DNA of 64,000 nt from positions 186,001 through 250,000 of the forward strand of contig NZ_SNUA01000002.1 in the NCBI RefSeq assembly GCF_004360225.1. The letters are read 5' to 3'. The DNA is from Alcanivorax sp. 24. GTDB taxonomy: Bacteria > Pseudomonadota > Gammaproteobacteria > Pseudomonadales > Alcanivoracaceae. Positions 17,126-26,598 of the stretch are shown one piece after another (position 1 is the first letter of the stretch; each line of letters opens with the position of its first letter). A program made the position numbers and the translations under genes. The notes under the pieces were generated by a model. It saw only the letters and a list, made by a program, of their open reading frames with translations, had not been told where the DNA came from and did no database searches.

Positions 17126-17319
17126 ATCTCCAGTCCCCCGTCTGAGGACACGCATGGATCCCTTGGGCGGGGCCTGGGTGCCTGTGATGTGTGACCGTGT
17201 GGTTATCCAGGCCTTGCTTTGGGTCAGGAGGGGCGGCTTTGATGGGCCGGCATGGATGGTGTGTCCTCAATGTGGCGAACGGCAATAACTGCGAGCTGTA
17301 ACCGATCAAAGGTGAACCT

Positions 17320-18078
17320 ATGACCGTGGAAGGCCAGAACGATATCGATGGGGTGCTGAACACCGGGCGCGTTGTCGCCAGAGTGCGTGATGCCATGCTC
17401 GATGCGGTTGAACCGGGCATGACGACCGCGGAACTGGATAAGCTGGGAGAGCAGCTGCTGGAGCAGTATGGCGCCAGGTCGGCACCGAGGGTGACGTATG
17501 ATTTTCCCGGCGCCACCTGCATCAGCGTCAATGAGGAAGCGGCGCATGGTATTCCCGGGCAGAGGGTGATTCAGGCCGGGGATATTGTGAACGTCGATGT
17601 ATCCGCTGAACTGGGTGGCTATTTCGCGGATACCGGTGGCACCATGGTTGTTCCGCCGGGGTCGATGCTCAAGACACGCTTGTGTCATGCCACCCGGCTG
17701 GCTTTGAAACGCGCCTTGGGCGAAGCACGAGCCGGTGCTCCCATCAATCGCATCGGCAAAGCGATTCAACATACCGCGAAGTCGCATCGTTTCAAGGTGA
17801 TCAAGAATCTGGCCGGTCATGGTGTCGGGCGAACGCTGCACGAGGAGCCGGAGGACATCGTGGGCTACTATGATCGCCGCGATACCCGCCGATTACAGCT
17901 CGGTCAGGTCATCGCCATCGAGCCGTTTCTGTCCACCCGCAGCACACTGGTGACAGAGGCGGAGGACGGGTGGACTCTGGTGGGGCATCCGGACAATCTT
18001 TCCGCGCAGTTCGAACATACCGTTATCGTCACCAAAGGGGCTCCCATTATCGCCACGCTGTCCGAAAAACGGCATTGA
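17320..18078 (+). CDS. map: Type I methionine aminopeptidase
   Basis: A 252-residue pita-bread metallopeptidase that removes the N-terminal Met of new proteins. The expected metal ligands are present: Asp in VNVDVSAELGGYFADTG (two), His in LAGHGVGRTLHE, Glu in AIEPFLS and Glu in AQFEHTVIV; the substrate-binding His lies in EEAAHGIPG. It is not next to rpsB, so it is probably an additional isoform rather than the housekeeping copy. The start ATG at 17320 has only a weak ribosome site. Confidence 0.92.
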   Translation: MTVEGQNDIDGVLNTGRVVARVRDAMLDAVEPGMTTAELDKLGEQLLEQYGARSAPRVTYDFPGATCISVNEEAAHGIPGQRVIQAGDIVNVDVSAELGGYFADTGGTMVVPPGSMLKTRLCHATRLALKRALGEARAGAPINRIGKAIQHTAKSHRFKVIKNLAGHGVGRTLHEEPEDIVGYYDRRDTRRLQLGQVIAIEPFLSTRSTLVTEAEDGWTLVGHPDNLSAQFEHTVIVTKGAPIIATLSEKRH

Positions 18079-18151
18079 CGATACGGCATCCGGCGGGATG
18101 CCCCCGGCCCGAACTGTAGGTCATCAGAGACCGGAGCGTTGGAGACGGATA

Positions 18152-18703
18152 ATGCTTGTGGAAAATACGAAGTCTCAATTCGAAGCACGATTGCTTTGCC
18201 CCAAAAAGCAAGGTGACAGCGAACCTTGGGCTTTCGTGGTGTTGCCCCGGGAGGTCAGCACAAAGCTGCCCAGACGGGGCCGTACCTCGGTGGATGGCAC
18301 GCTGAACGGCCACGCGTTCCAGGTCTTGCTGGAGCCCGACGGCCGCAAGAGCCATTGGCTTCGTATCGGTCAGCCCCTGATGGAAACGTCCGGTACCACC
18401 TTTGGTGATGTCGTCCGGTTCGAAATCAGTCCGGTGGCGCGGGAGCCGGAACCGGAGGTCCCGATGGATTTGCGGGAGGCTCTCCAAGCCGCGCCGGAGG
18501 CCCGGGAGATATGGGAAGCCACCACCACGCTGGCCCGCGTGGACTGGATTCATTGGATTACCACCGCCAAGCAGGTCAAGACCCGTGCCAAGCGGATTAA
18601 TGACGCCTGCGACATGCTGGCCTCGGGTAAAAAGCGGGTCTGCTGTTTTGATCCTTCGGGCTTTTACAGCAAGGCGATCCGGGCCCCGGAGGCGGCGGAC
18701 TAG
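18152..18703 (+). CDS. YdeI/OmpD-associated family protein with DUF1905 domain
   Basis: A 183-residue protein from the ATG at 18152 with a GGAGACG ribosome site. The N-terminal ~95 residues form a DUF1905 beta-barrel-like domain (FEARLLCP...WAFVVLPREVS...VDGTLNGHAFQVLLEP). The C-terminal part, PMDLREALQAAPEAREIWEA to the end, matches the OmdA/YdeI helical domain, once linked to bacteriocin and peptide resistance in enterobacteria. Biochemical function is unknown. Cytoplasmic, with no signal peptide. Confidence 0.85.
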   Translation: MLVENTKSQFEARLLCPKKQGDSEPWAFVVLPREVSTKLPRRGRTSVDGTLNGHAFQVLLEPDGRKSHWLRIGQPLMETSGTTFGDVVRFEISPVAREPEPEVPMDLREALQAAPEAREIWEATTTLARVDWIHWITTAKQVKTRAKRINDACDMLASGKKRVCCFDPSGFYSKAIRAPEAAD

Positions 18704-18829
18704 CTCTAGCGGATATTGCTCCAGAGCCCGTGGTATTGGCGCCAGCCGATGAGTGGAAGTGGGGGCAATGTGCCTCGGCCGCTACCTTGACAGCGATCGC
18801 TTGCTTAGGGGAAAGCCGTTCGTCATGCC

Positions 18830-19606
18830 CTACAGTTTGCCGTGTCTTTGCACCGCGTTGACCACTATGTTTCCGTTCTCCACCAGGATCACACCATAAG
18901 CCGGTGGCCCTGGAAAACGCGACAAGCGGTCGCCGGCCATGTCGAATGCCAGCGGCAGGTGCGTGCTTTCCAGGCCGGTGAAGGGATGCCCCGCCCACAG
19001 ACCACTGACGTTGCGGTGCAGGTGACCGAATAACAGCTGGGTCGGTGCGGATCGGCCGAGTAACAGGTGATAGAGCCCGTGATCAGGATCCCTTAGCCGC
19101 AGCCGATCCAGAGGTGGCACACCAATGGTCATGGGTGGATGGTGCATGAAAATCAACGCGGGTTTGCTGCCTGCGTCATGCAGCTCCGTTTCCAGCCAGG
19201 CCAGCCGGGCGGGGCAGACTTCTCCGTGGTGCCCGTCTTGCGCTTGCGTGTCCAGATAGATCAACCGGGAGTCCCCCAGTGGCTCACTGGATTGCAGGAA
19301 GCCCTCGATAGCAATGGTGTCGGGGAAGACCTTGCGAAGGTTGTCGCGGTGGTCGTGATTACCCACTAGTAATCGATAGGGGACGGGGAAATCATCCAGG
19401 ACGTCCCGTAGCAATTTATAGTCTTCGACGCCGCCGGACTGCGCCAGATCTCCGGTGAGAATAAGACGGTCCGCGTCGGTGTGATGATCCCGCAAGTCTC
19501 GCAAAACGGCTTTGAGCCGTAGCAATGGATCGACGTCTTGCGGTGATGGGGAACCGGGACCCGCCAGGTGCAGATCGGTGATCCAGAGGAGTTTTTGTCT
19601 ACTCAT
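18830..19606 (-). CDS. Metallophosphoesterase, CpdA-like
   Basis: A 258-residue calcineurin-type phosphoesterase with the ordered metal motifs DLHL (11-14), GDLAQSG, GNHDHR, HHPP and GHLH. This arrangement is typical of class III cyclic-nucleotide phosphodiesterases such as CpdA. It could lower cAMP, but related enzymes act on other phosphodiesters. It follows the arsH-like gene in the same direction after 11 bases, so the two may share a transcript with the MFS gene upstream. Confidence 0.9.
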   Translation of the reverse strand: MSRQKLLWITDLHLAGPGSPSPQDVDPLLRLKAVLRDLRDHHTDADRLILTGDLAQSGGVEDYKLLRDVLDDFPVPYRLLVGNHDHRDNLRKVFPDTIAIEGFLQSSEPLGDSRLIYLDTQAQDGHHGEVCPARLAWLETELHDAGSKPALIFMHHPPMTIGVPPLDRLRLRDPDHGLYHLLLGRSAPTQLLFGHLHRNVSGLWAGHPFTGLESTHLPLAFDMAGDRLSRFPGPPAYGVILVENGNIVVNAVQRHGKL

Positions 19607-19617
19607 CGCCGAGTCCT

Positions 19618-20373
19618 CTATTGCGGCCGGATGGCGATGGAGGAAAGGTCGGTGCCGCTGTCCAGGGTGGGTCCGGCAAGAGCCTTGCGCTCGGAATAAC
19701 GATCGGTGAGCGCGTCAACATGGGGGCGCAGCAGGCGTGTGAAGCGGACCAGTTCTTCCATGACGTCAACAATGCGTTCATACAGTGGGGAGGCCAGCAT
19801 ACGCCCGCCGGCGTCAAATTCCTGAAACGCCTTGGGCACACTGGATTGATTGGGGATGGTGAACATACGCATCCAGCGACCCAACTGCCTGAGCGTATTG
19901 ACCGCGTTGAAGGATTGCGATCCACCGCTGACTTGCATCACAGCCAGAGTCCGACCTTGTGTGGGACGAATACCGGCCATCTCCAACGGTAAATGATCGA
20001 TTTGTGCCTTCATGACTCCGGTGATCTGGCCGTGTCGCTCGGGGCTGCACCAGACCTGTCCTTCGGACCATAGGGCCAGTTCCCTCAACTCTTGAACGGC
20101 GGGGTGGTTGTCGCCGGCGACCTGATCCGGCAACGGCAGGTCAGTGGGGTCGAAGATGCGTGGCTCGGCGCCCATGAAGCGCAACAGACGGGCCGCTTCT
20201 TCCACTACCAGACGGGAGTAGGAATGCTCCCGCAGTGAGCCATAAAGCAGCAGAATACGAGGTGGGTGCCCGGCGGTACTGCCCAGCGCCGCCGCCGGGT
20301 GCGGCTGGGCGAAACGTTGGTCAAGAGCGGGAAGAGTGTCGGGATCAGGGAGTGTGCGTTGTCTCATGGTCAT
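19618..20373 (-). CDS. arsH: ArsH-like NADPH-dependent FMN reductase
   Basis: A 251-residue flavodoxin-fold protein with the long N-terminal extension typical of ArsH (about 38 residues before the first strand), the FMN phosphate loop [10 protein letters not shown] (45-54) and [19 protein letters not shown], the ArsH version of the second FMN loop. ArsH oxidises trivalent organoarsenicals to less toxic pentavalent forms and reduces quinones and chromate. The start overlaps the end of the upstream MFS gene by 29 bases (an ATG at 20367 is an alternative), so the genes are co-translated. The cluster has no arsC, arsB or ArsR-family gene, so the arsenical role is inferred from the protein. Confidence 0.9.
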   Translation of the reverse strand: MTMRQRTLPDPDTLPALDQRFAQPHPAAALGSTAGHPPRILLLYGSLREHSYSRLVVEEAARLLRFMGAEPRIFDPTDLPLPDQVAGDNHPAVQELRELALWSEGQVWCSPERHGQITGVMKAQIDHLPLEMAGIRPTQGRTLAVMQVSGGSQSFNAVNTLRQLGRWMRMFTIPNQSSVPKAFQEFDAGGRMLASPLYERIVDVMEELVRFTRLLRPHVDALTDRYSERKALAGPTLDSGTDLSSIAIRPQ

Positions 20374-21523
20374 GCCTCGTCAAATGTTGGAGCAGGGTAA
20401 GCGCACCCAGGGCCATCCCTCCAAGTGCGATGGATACAACCAGCGCGCCGCTGCCGAACCGCTCAAGCAGTAGAGCGAAGAGGAACGGTGCGAACGCCTG
20501 GCTGAAACGAGCCGGCGCCATCAGCCATCCCTGACGCCGGCCATAGCCTTGGGGACCGAAGATAGCCAGAGGTAAAGTACCTTTGGCGATAGTCAGGATG
20601 CCGTTGCCGGCGCCGTGCAGCAGTGTGAACAGTGCCGCCGCCGGTGCACCGAAAATCAGCAACGCCATTGCGCCCAGCGGGTGGGCGGCACTGGCCAAGG
20701 TTGCGGAAACCATGGGGTGAAAAGGTCGCAGCAGAGCAAACTCCAGGAAGCGGGCCGCTACCTGGGCTGGCCCCACCAGTATCGCAAGAGCGATGGCGGC
20801 AGCGGCGGTAAGCCCCGTTTCCTGGAGCAGTCGTGGCAGGTGCGCCGCCATGGCGGTGCTCAAAACCCAGGTGATGGCGAAGACCAGCGCCAGCAATGGC
20901 ATGGCAAAACGGTTCGTTGTTGGCCTGGGGAGTGCAGGGTCGCTGTAATGGCTGTGGCCTTGAAAGCGCGCGGGCAGCAACAGGCAATTCAGAGGTAAAC
21001 CGACAAACAAGTGCGCGGCAGCCCAGGTAAAGCAAGCCACCCGCCAGCCGAACTCGACATCCAGCCAACCAGTGACCGGCCAACATACCGTGCTGGCGAA
21101 ACCCGCCATCAAAGTGATGCCAGTGATAGGGCCGCGCGCCTTTTGCCCGTAAAGACTGGTCAGGGTGGCGAAGGCGGCTTCGTACAGCCCGATCGCCATG
21201 CCAATGCCAATGATCGCCCAGGCGAGCCAGAGCGTGGCGGGGCCCTGGGCCAGACCCAGGGCGAATAGCCCCGCGGCGAACAGTACATTGGATGTGGCAA
21301 GCAGGCTTCGCCCACCGTGGCGATCAATACGATGGCCCGCCGTGGGGCCAAGAAACGCAGTCAGGATTAGAGCCATCGAGAAGGCACCAAAAACCGTTCC
21401 TGTGGAAATCCCCAGTTCTGTTGCCATGGGCTCCGCCAGGATGGCGGGCAGATAGTAGGTGGAACCCCAAGCCAGGGTTTGCGTTATCCCCAACACCAGA
21501 ACGACTCGTCGCTGCCCGTTCAT
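20345..21523 (-). CDS. MFS transporter of the arsH/padR cluster
   Basis: A 12-segment major facilitator protein of about 392 residues from the ATG at 21523, which has a CGGAGAG ribosome site; an earlier ATG at 21568 would lie inside the 40-bp palindrome. It shows the loop 2-3 motif [13 protein letters not shown] and hydrophobic helices throughout. Its gene lies between padR and arsH in one leftward run, so it may export the compound that ArsH modifies, perhaps an organoarsenical, by analogy with MFS pumps of ars operons. Substrate is not shown by the sequence. Confidence 0.88.
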   Translation of the reverse strand: MNGQRRVVLVLGITQTLAWGSTYYLPAILAEPMATELGISTGTVFGAFSMALILTAFLGPTAGHRIDRHGGRSLLATSNVLFAAGLFALGLAQGPATLWLAWAIIGIGMAIGLYEAAFATLTSLYGQKARGPITGITLMAGFASTVCWPVTGWLDVEFGWRVACFTWAAAHLFVGLPLNCLLLPARFQGHSHYSDPALPRPTTNRFAMPLLALVFAITWVLSTAMAAHLPRLLQETGLTAAAAIALAILVGPAQVAARFLEFALLRPFHPMVSATLASAAHPLGAMALLIFGAPAAALFTLLHGAGNGILTIAKGTLPLAIFGPQGYGRRQGWLMAPARFSQAFAPFLFALLLERFGSGALVVSIALGGMALGALTLLQHLTRHDHETTHTP

Positions 21524-21560
21524 GGCTGGACTCTCCGAGGCATTGGAACCGTTGATGCAA

Positions 21561-21600
21561 CGATGCATTGATCATGGAGGCCTCCATGGTCAATGCATCG
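21561..21600. repeat. 40-bp near-perfect palindrome between padR and the MFS gene
   Basis: Two 20-base arms meet at AGGCCT (21578-21583) with no loop and only one mismatched pair. The left arm runs from CGATGCATTGATC and the right arm ends GTCAATGCATCG. There is no T run, so it is not a normal terminator. Its right arm overlaps the first half of the operator at 21593-21613. Confidence 0.75.
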
Positions 21601-21613
21601 ATCATCGATGTAT
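21593..21613. promoter_or_regulatory. PadR-type operator upstream of the MFS-arsH genes
   Basis: A 21-bp dyad, read leftward ATACATCGAT-G-ATCGATGCAT, with one mismatch between arms. It matches 18 of 21 positions of the site at 22075-22095 in front of padR. Two copies flanking a regulator gene suggest that PadR represses both itself and the transport/arsH genes. Confidence 0.65.
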
Positions 21614-21629
21614 ATGAGCAAAAAAAAGG

Positions 21630-22061
21630 TCATGCCTTTTGCCGTCCTTTTTTTTCTGTGTTTTCCTTTGCGGTGCTTTCCGCCGCCAGCTTGCTGGCGA
21701 CGATGCAGTCGGTGGCATCCAGCCAAGCATCAACCGCCACCTGAAAGGCTTCCCGGCCCTTGTCCGTCAACTCGTACACTTTGCGGGAGCGGCCTTGCAC
21801 CACCTGTGCCGAAGAGGACAAGAAGCCACCCGCTTCGAACTCATTGAGCATTGGGTATACGGTGCCCTCGGAGGGGCTGCAGCAACCATTGGTGCTTTTC
21901 TCTACCGCCTGCACTACTTCGTAACCATGCATGGGTTTGCGGTGCAGCACGCTGAGCACGAAGAACTTGGACAACGACATCTTGATCGTGCCGTGCCAGT
22001 AGCTGGGGTCGCCGTAGTCCGGTGCTTGCCGAACCCGGGACGATCTGGTTGCTGAATTCAT
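21630..22061 (-). CDS. PadR-family transcriptional regulator with a CysCys pair
   Basis: A 143-residue regulator. The winged-helix domain is clear: LSKFFVLSVLHRKPMHGYEV, SEGTVYPMLNEFEAGGFLSS and the wing RKVYELTDKGREAF. The helical tail mediates dimerisation. A Cys-Cys pair (TNGCCSPSEG) sits right before the recognition helix, where thiol binding of As(III) or another soft ligand could release DNA. This is suggestive, since the operon encodes ArsH and lacks an ArsR protein. The N-terminal DPSYWHGTIK segment looks conserved, so the long start is kept. Confidence 0.9.
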   Translation of the reverse strand: MNSATRSSRVRQAPDYGDPSYWHGTIKMSLSKFFVLSVLHRKPMHGYEVVQAVEKSTNGCCSPSEGTVYPMLNEFEAGGFLSSSAQVVQGRSRKVYELTDKGREAFQVAVDAWLDATDCIVASKLAAESTAKENTEKKGRQKA

Positions 22062-22074
22062 GACTACGGACTTT

Positions 22075-22095
22075 ATACCTCGATGATCGATGTGT
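22075..22095. promoter_or_regulatory. PadR-type operator upstream of padR
   Basis: ATACCTCGAT-G-ATCGATGTGT, 13 bases before the padR start codon. It shares 18 of 21 bases with the site at 21593-21613 read leftward, which supports autoregulation. Confidence 0.65.
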
Positions 22096-22261
22096 AAAGA
22101 GGAGGGCAGCCCTCATCAGCGTTCGGGTGGGCTGTCTCCTCGGCGTCCGAGCGGGTATCCGCACGAGGGTAACGTCCTTGTAGGGTAGGATAATGACCAA
22201 TCGGAGAGTTCGCAGGTGATATTGGCCGCGATAGGGATGTTTGCCATTGCCGGGGTTGTTT

Positions 22262-24088
22262 ATGCGCAGAGTGACGTTGTTGTTTTTTGTGTTGCCGTTT
22301 CTTGCGGTGTTATCGGCAGGGTGTTCAGAGAAAACCCTCGAAGAGCAAAGGCGGGAACTGGAAGAACAGAAGGCGGAGTATCAGGCACGGATCGAAGCCC
22401 TGGCCGATCAGGACGTCAAACAAGCATTGGCGTCGATGGCCGATGTCATGTTCTGGATACGGGAAGGGGACCTGGAGCGCCGGGAGCCGCCAGAGGAGGT
22501 GCAATATAGCACCTCGCCCTACGCGATCCTGGATGATTATAAAGACACGAAGGACATGGCCGATCAGTTGGCCGCCGGCGTGCTGCTGACCCATGATCCG
22601 CGCTACCGTCCCGAGGAAGCGCAACTCGAGCTCCCGTTCGCGTATCCCTTTGATCTCAGGGTCAACTGGGAGCAGGTGGTGTTGGCGGATGGCACCGAAC
22701 TGCCGGTGGTGGAGCGGGACCCGTTCACCGATCAAAGCAATCTGATTCCGGTGGCGTTGTGGAATACCTCATATAAGCGTTTCACCACCCAGGTGAAAAA
22801 ACACGAAAACCTGCCCATTGGTCAGGTGCCGCCACCACCGTCACCGATAGCACGGGCACGTGGCGAGATGATCCTGACCGTGCCGGAAACACTGCCGGAA
22901 GTTGATTTCTCAGCCTCCGATGTGGGCGACCATCAGGAGTTGTCCGGGTGGCGCATCACCTTGGAAGAAGTCGAAGGGCATCGGGTTCGGTTGCTGTTCA
23001 AGGTGCCGGAAGATATGGCGCTTGCCGAGGCGGAAGACAGGTTCAATCAGATTGAGGTGGAGGCCAGTGACAGCACCGGTCGCCTGTTGTCGAGCAGCAG
23101 CACAGGGAAAGGGCCGGCCGGTGACGATACCCTGATCATCGAGATGCTGGACCAGCTGATCGACGCGGCGGAATCCGGCGAACTGAAGGACAAGGAGGCC
23201 ATGGAGCAGCGCATGCAGGCGCAGCGGAAGGCCATGTTTGAGGGTGTGGATAGGCAGTTGTTTGTGGAGGTGGCGTTCAGTGGCACGGTGAAGCAGGTGA
23301 AAGTGCTGCTGCCAGGGCTTTCCGGTGAGACAACGCTGACCGTGCCGCTGGATCTGACATCGGTACAGTTTGATGTGCCGGACAACCAGGCCGAGCCACG
23401 TTCCCTTGGTGTGCGGGCCCGGGTGTACGATCACACCGCCAGCGACTGGGAACTGGACCAGCCGCTGGAGGCGGACCCCGCGTCGCTGGACGAGCTCATT
23501 CAGGTCGAGTTCAAAGAGGGGGCGGATCAGGACTTGCCGGATCCAATAGCGGATAAGCTGTATTTCCATTTCCCGGAACAGATGAGCAACCGTCTGGTGT
23601 CCAACTTTGACCGCTTCGATCATGTCGAGGAGCTGGTTTTTCTGGATAAGAACGATGAGCCTGTTTACCGGTTCGACCCTGAGGACAGGGAGGGGCCAGT
23701 GAGGTTCACCGTCAATCGGATTGAGTATCACCCGGACCGTTTCGAACGGCCCCCGGTGCGCGTCCGTGGAAAACTGGATGTATTGCTGCTGCCAGACATC
23801 GACGTACGCTGGGTTGCCGTCGATGACTTGCCCGAAGGCTATGAAATGCATGGGAAACAAGTGCTGTTCGGTCCGGCGGCGGCGGATAATCATATCCCCG
23901 CGTTGGTGCTTGGCCGGGACTCGGAGGGAGGTTATCTGAAAAAAATCACCGAGATCCGTCATTCGTTCGATCAAGGGTGGCCTCGGCGTGCCTATCATTT
24001 CTACGATGAGCCGGCGGGCTTTCTGTTTATCGACAAAGGCCCCAGTTCCCACGCCAGCTATTCGTTCGACATCTCGCTTGAGGATTGA
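22262..24088 (+). CDS. Uncharacterised lipoprotein, paralogue of the gene at 29.2-31.1 kb
   Basis: A 608-residue protein with a lipoprotein signal: MRR, a hydrophobic run and the lipobox LSAGC (Cys about 20). A charged coiled-coil-like segment (EKTLEEQRRELEEQKAEYQA) follows. The rest is beta-rich, with FSGTVKQVKVLLPG near the middle and NRIEYHPDRFERPPVRVRGK near the end. Length, order and several motifs match the leftward gene at 29240-31057, so the two are diverged paralogues. I know no family for it. It probably acts on the periplasmic face of a membrane. It stands alone; the ATG at 22262 is chosen because it starts the signal peptide. Confidence 0.85.
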   Translation: MRRVTLLFFVLPFLAVLSAGCSEKTLEEQRRELEEQKAEYQARIEALADQDVKQALASMADVMFWIREGDLERREPPEEVQYSTSPYAILDDYKDTKDMADQLAAGVLLTHDPRYRPEEAQLELPFAYPFDLRVNWEQVVLADGTELPVVERDPFTDQSNLIPVALWNTSYKRFTTQVKKHENLPIGQVPPPPSPIARARGEMILTVPETLPEVDFSASDVGDHQELSGWRITLEEVEGHRVRLLFKVPEDMALAEAEDRFNQIEVEASDSTGRLLSSSSTGKGPAGDDTLIIEMLDQLIDAAESGELKDKEAMEQRMQAQRKAMFEGVDRQLFVEVAFSGTVKQVKVLLPGLSGETTLTVPLDLTSVQFDVPDNQAEPRSLGVRARVYDHTASDWELDQPLEADPASLDELIQVEFKEGADQDLPDPIADKLYFHFPEQMSNRLVSNFDRFDHVEELVFLDKNDEPVYRFDPEDREGPVRFTVNRIEYHPDRFERPPVRVRGKLDVLLLPDIDVRWVAVDDLPEGYEMHGKQVLFGPAAADNHIPALVLGRDSEGGYLKKITEIRHSFDQGWPRRAYHFYDEPAGFLFIDKGPSSHASYSFDISLED

Positions 24089-24149
24089 AACCCGCGGGAA
24101 GGCATGGGCGTGTAAGTGTGCCAGCGAAGTATGGGACGCCGGTGCCCGG

Positions 24150-25394
24150 TCATCGGAACCGGTCCGCCCGATAAGGCGTCATATCCACGTCCGGAGTCTC
24201 GCCGTCCAGCATCCGCGCGATCAGTTTTCCGGTGATCGGCCCGAGCGTAAAGCCCTGATGGCCATGGCCGAAAGCCAGCCAGAGCCCGGGTAAATCCGGG
24301 GCTGGTCCGATCACCGGCTTCATGTCCGGGGTGCAGGGGCGGGCGCCCATCCAGGGACGCGGATCAAGGCGCTCACCGAGAGGAAAAAGCTGACGGGCCA
24401 CGGCTTCGGCGGCGGCCAGTTGTTGGTAACGAGGCCCGGCATCGTGGCGGGCCAGCTCGGCGCCGGTGGTGAGCCGGATGCCAGCGCGCATCGGCGCCAG
24501 CAGGTAACCAATCTCGGCGTCCATGATCCAGTGGCGAAGGCGGGTCTGCTCCTTCGCGCCATAGTGCATGTGGTAGCCTCGTTTAACGAACAGCGGGACC
24601 GATAGTCCTTGTCGCGACAACCATTGTGAGGACCAGGGGCCGAGTGCCAGCACCACTTGCTCGGCGGTCAATGTCTCTTCACCGGCGATCGCCTGCCAGC
24701 CGCCACGGTGACGCGACAAGGCACGCAATGGGGCCTGGACGAAGTGGCCGCCTCGTTGTCGAAAGTCAGCGGCATAGGCGGCGACCAGAGCACCGGGGTC
24801 CATGACGGTCCAAGGCTGGGTCCAGTGGATGGCGCCGGCGAGGCCGGGAGCAAGATCCGGTTCCAGCGTGGCGAGGGTGGCGCCATCGAGGACACGATGG
24901 GTGACGCCATGGTGTTCCGCGTCGCTCCGTGCCTGTTGGCACTCCCGCTCCAGGGCTTCGGTGCTGCGAAACACTTCCAGATAGCCGTCCCGGCGAATCA
25001 GTGCTTCGGCGCCAGCCGCCTCGATCATCGGCGCATGTGCCTCCAGAGCATGGCGGATCAGAGCGGCGTACTCGGGCACGATGCGAGCATAGCGCTCCGG
25101 CTCTGAGTTGCGCCAATACTGAAACAGCGGCCCGGCGGCCTGAACCATGCCGGAGGGCCGGTACCGGATATCGATCTGACGATTGGGCAGCACCCGGATC
25201 AAGGTGGTCAGGTCTCTTGGGAAACGATAGGGACGCACGGCTTCGCGCTGGATGATGCCGGCGTTGCCGAACGACGTTTCCCGGCCCGGCTGATTGCGGT
25301 CGACCAGCGTCACCTGGTGGCCGCGTTCAAGCAGGTGCCAGGCGACGGATACGCCGACCATGCCGGCTCCCAGGACCAGAATATCGCGCGACAT
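24150..25394 (-). CDS. FAD-dependent D-amino-acid dehydrogenase-like oxidoreductase
   Basis: A 414-residue flavoprotein of the DAO/DadA superfamily. The N-terminal dinucleotide fold is VLGAGMVGVSVAWHLLERGH; FGNAGI follows, as in DadA; the C-terminal FAD loop is GLWLAFGHGHQGFTLGPITG and the substrate-side motif is WMGARPCTPDMKPVIG. DadA oxidises D-amino acids to 2-oxo acids and feeds electrons to the respiratory chain. The start at 25394 has a GGGAGAAG ribosome site. No alanine racemase gene is adjacent, so the substrate is open. Confidence 0.9.
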   Translation of the reverse strand: MSRDILVLGAGMVGVSVAWHLLERGHQVTLVDRNQPGRETSFGNAGIIQREAVRPYRFPRDLTTLIRVLPNRQIDIRYRPSGMVQAAGPLFQYWRNSEPERYARIVPEYAALIRHALEAHAPMIEAAGAEALIRRDGYLEVFRSTEALERECQQARSDAEHHGVTHRVLDGATLATLEPDLAPGLAGAIHWTQPWTVMDPGALVAAYAADFRQRGGHFVQAPLRALSRHRGGWQAIAGEETLTAEQVVLALGPWSSQWLSRQGLSVPLFVKRGYHMHYGAKEQTRLRHWIMDAEIGYLLAPMRAGIRLTTGAELARHDAGPRYQQLAAAEAVARQLFPLGERLDPRPWMGARPCTPDMKPVIGPAPDLPGLWLAFGHGHQGFTLGPITGKLIARMLDGETPDVDMTPYRADRFR

Positions 25395-25650
25395 GGTTAC
25401 TTCTCCCTCTCCTCTGGCGTCCGACCCCCTGGGTTGTTCCGTCCCGCCTTTCCCCACCGCATCGGTGTGGAAGGGGATATCGGGAGCGTGCGTTTGATCG
25501 GCGCAAAAGGCAAGATGGTTTGACTATCTCATCCGCGATATTCGTCCGGCCGGGCTATTGTAGCGGTCATGACTTTCTTTCCTGTTGCCTGTTCACACGG
25601 TATCGCTGTCGTTACCGGTGTCTTCGACAGCAAAGAGATCATTGCAGCGG

Positions 25651-26574
25651 TCATTGTCGGGTAGGGCGATGCCGGTCAACCGGGCCGCGCACACGCAGCG
25701 CGTCGACGACGAGCGAGAATGCCGGTGACGGCTGCCGGCGGCTGGGGTAGTAAAGGTGGTAGCCGGCGAAGGGAGGACACCAGTCCTCCAGGACTTTGAG
25801 CAGACGGCGGCTCTCCAGGTGCGGATAGAATTCCTGTTCGGGCAGAAAGGCAATGCCGAGTCCCCGGAGTGCGGCATCCACGATAGGGGGCGAGCTGTTG
25901 AAGGCCACTTGGCCGTCCACACGAACGTTCAGTGCGCGCCCCTCGCGTTCGAACTCCCAGACATAAAAGCCGCCGTGTGTCGGAAACCGCAGGTTGATGC
26001 AATGGTGATCGGTAAGGTCATGCGGCGTTCGCGGTGGTGGATGACGATCAAAGTAATCCGCTGATGCCGCCGCCGCCATCCTCATCTCGGGGCCTATGGG
26101 AACCGCGATCATATCCTTGTCAATGGATTCGCCCAGCCGCACGCCGGCATCGAAGCGATCCGCGACGATGTCCCGGAATCCATAGTTCACATCAAATTCC
26201 ACGGCAATGTCCGGATACTCGCGCAGCAGAGGGGTTAGCTTGGGCAACAGGACGGTGCGCAGCACATCGTCCACACAAGTAATGCGTACCGTTCCCGCCG
26301 GTTTGTCGCGCAGCTCGGTAAGGGCGTCCAGTTCCGCCTCGATTTCATCGAAGCGGAACCCGAGGGTTCGCAGCAAGCGCTCGCCGGCTGCCGTGGCCGA
26401 CACACTGCGTGTGGTTCGTGTCAGCAGGCGAATATCCAACTGTGTCTCGAGATTGCGGATGGTCTGGCTGAGGGCGGACTGAGTCACCCCCAGGCGTGCC
26501 GCGGCACGGGTAAAGCTGCCTTCCCGCGCTACCATGACGAACGCATACAGGTCATTCAGATTGCGCCGGGGCAT
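25651..26574 (-). CDS. LysR-family regulator divergent from an alcohol dehydrogenase gene
   Basis: A 307-residue LysR-type regulator with the N-terminal winged helix: LNDLYAFVMVAREGSFTRAA, then ARLGVTQSALSQTIRNLETQ. The C-terminal periplasmic-binding-like effector domain follows. The start at 26574 has an AAGGAG ribosome site. It is divergent from the zinc alcohol dehydrogenase gene across 154 bases, the standard layout for a LysR activator and its target. Confidence 0.92.
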   Translation of the reverse strand: MPRRNLNDLYAFVMVAREGSFTRAAARLGVTQSALSQTIRNLETQLDIRLLTRTTRSVSATAAGERLLRTLGFRFDEIEAELDALTELRDKPAGTVRITCVDDVLRTVLLPKLTPLLREYPDIAVEFDVNYGFRDIVADRFDAGVRLGESIDKDMIAVPIGPEMRMAAAASADYFDRHPPPRTPHDLTDHHCINLRFPTHGGFYVWEFEREGRALNVRVDGQVAFNSSPPIVDAALRGLGIAFLPEQEFYPHLESRRLLKVLEDWCPPFAGYHLYYPSRRQPSPAFSLVVDALRVRGPVDRHRPTRQ

Positions 26575-26585
26575 GGTCCGCTCCT

Positions 26586-26598
26586 TAATCATTGATTA
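26586..26598. promoter_or_regulatory. LysR-gene operator candidate
   Basis: TAATCA-T-TGATTA, a perfect 6-1-6 dyad 12 bases upstream of the LysR start in an AT-rich stretch of the divergent promoter region 26575-26728. It could be the autoregulatory site. Confidence 0.4.

Noticed and set aside
21561-21600. 40-bp palindrome as a rho-independent terminator
   Set aside because: There is no T run on either side and no loop; a regulatory or cruciform role fits better.
22910-24052. Open frame antisense to the 608-residue lipoprotein gene
   Set aside because: No ribosome site or homology; the sense frame has a lipobox and a paralogue.
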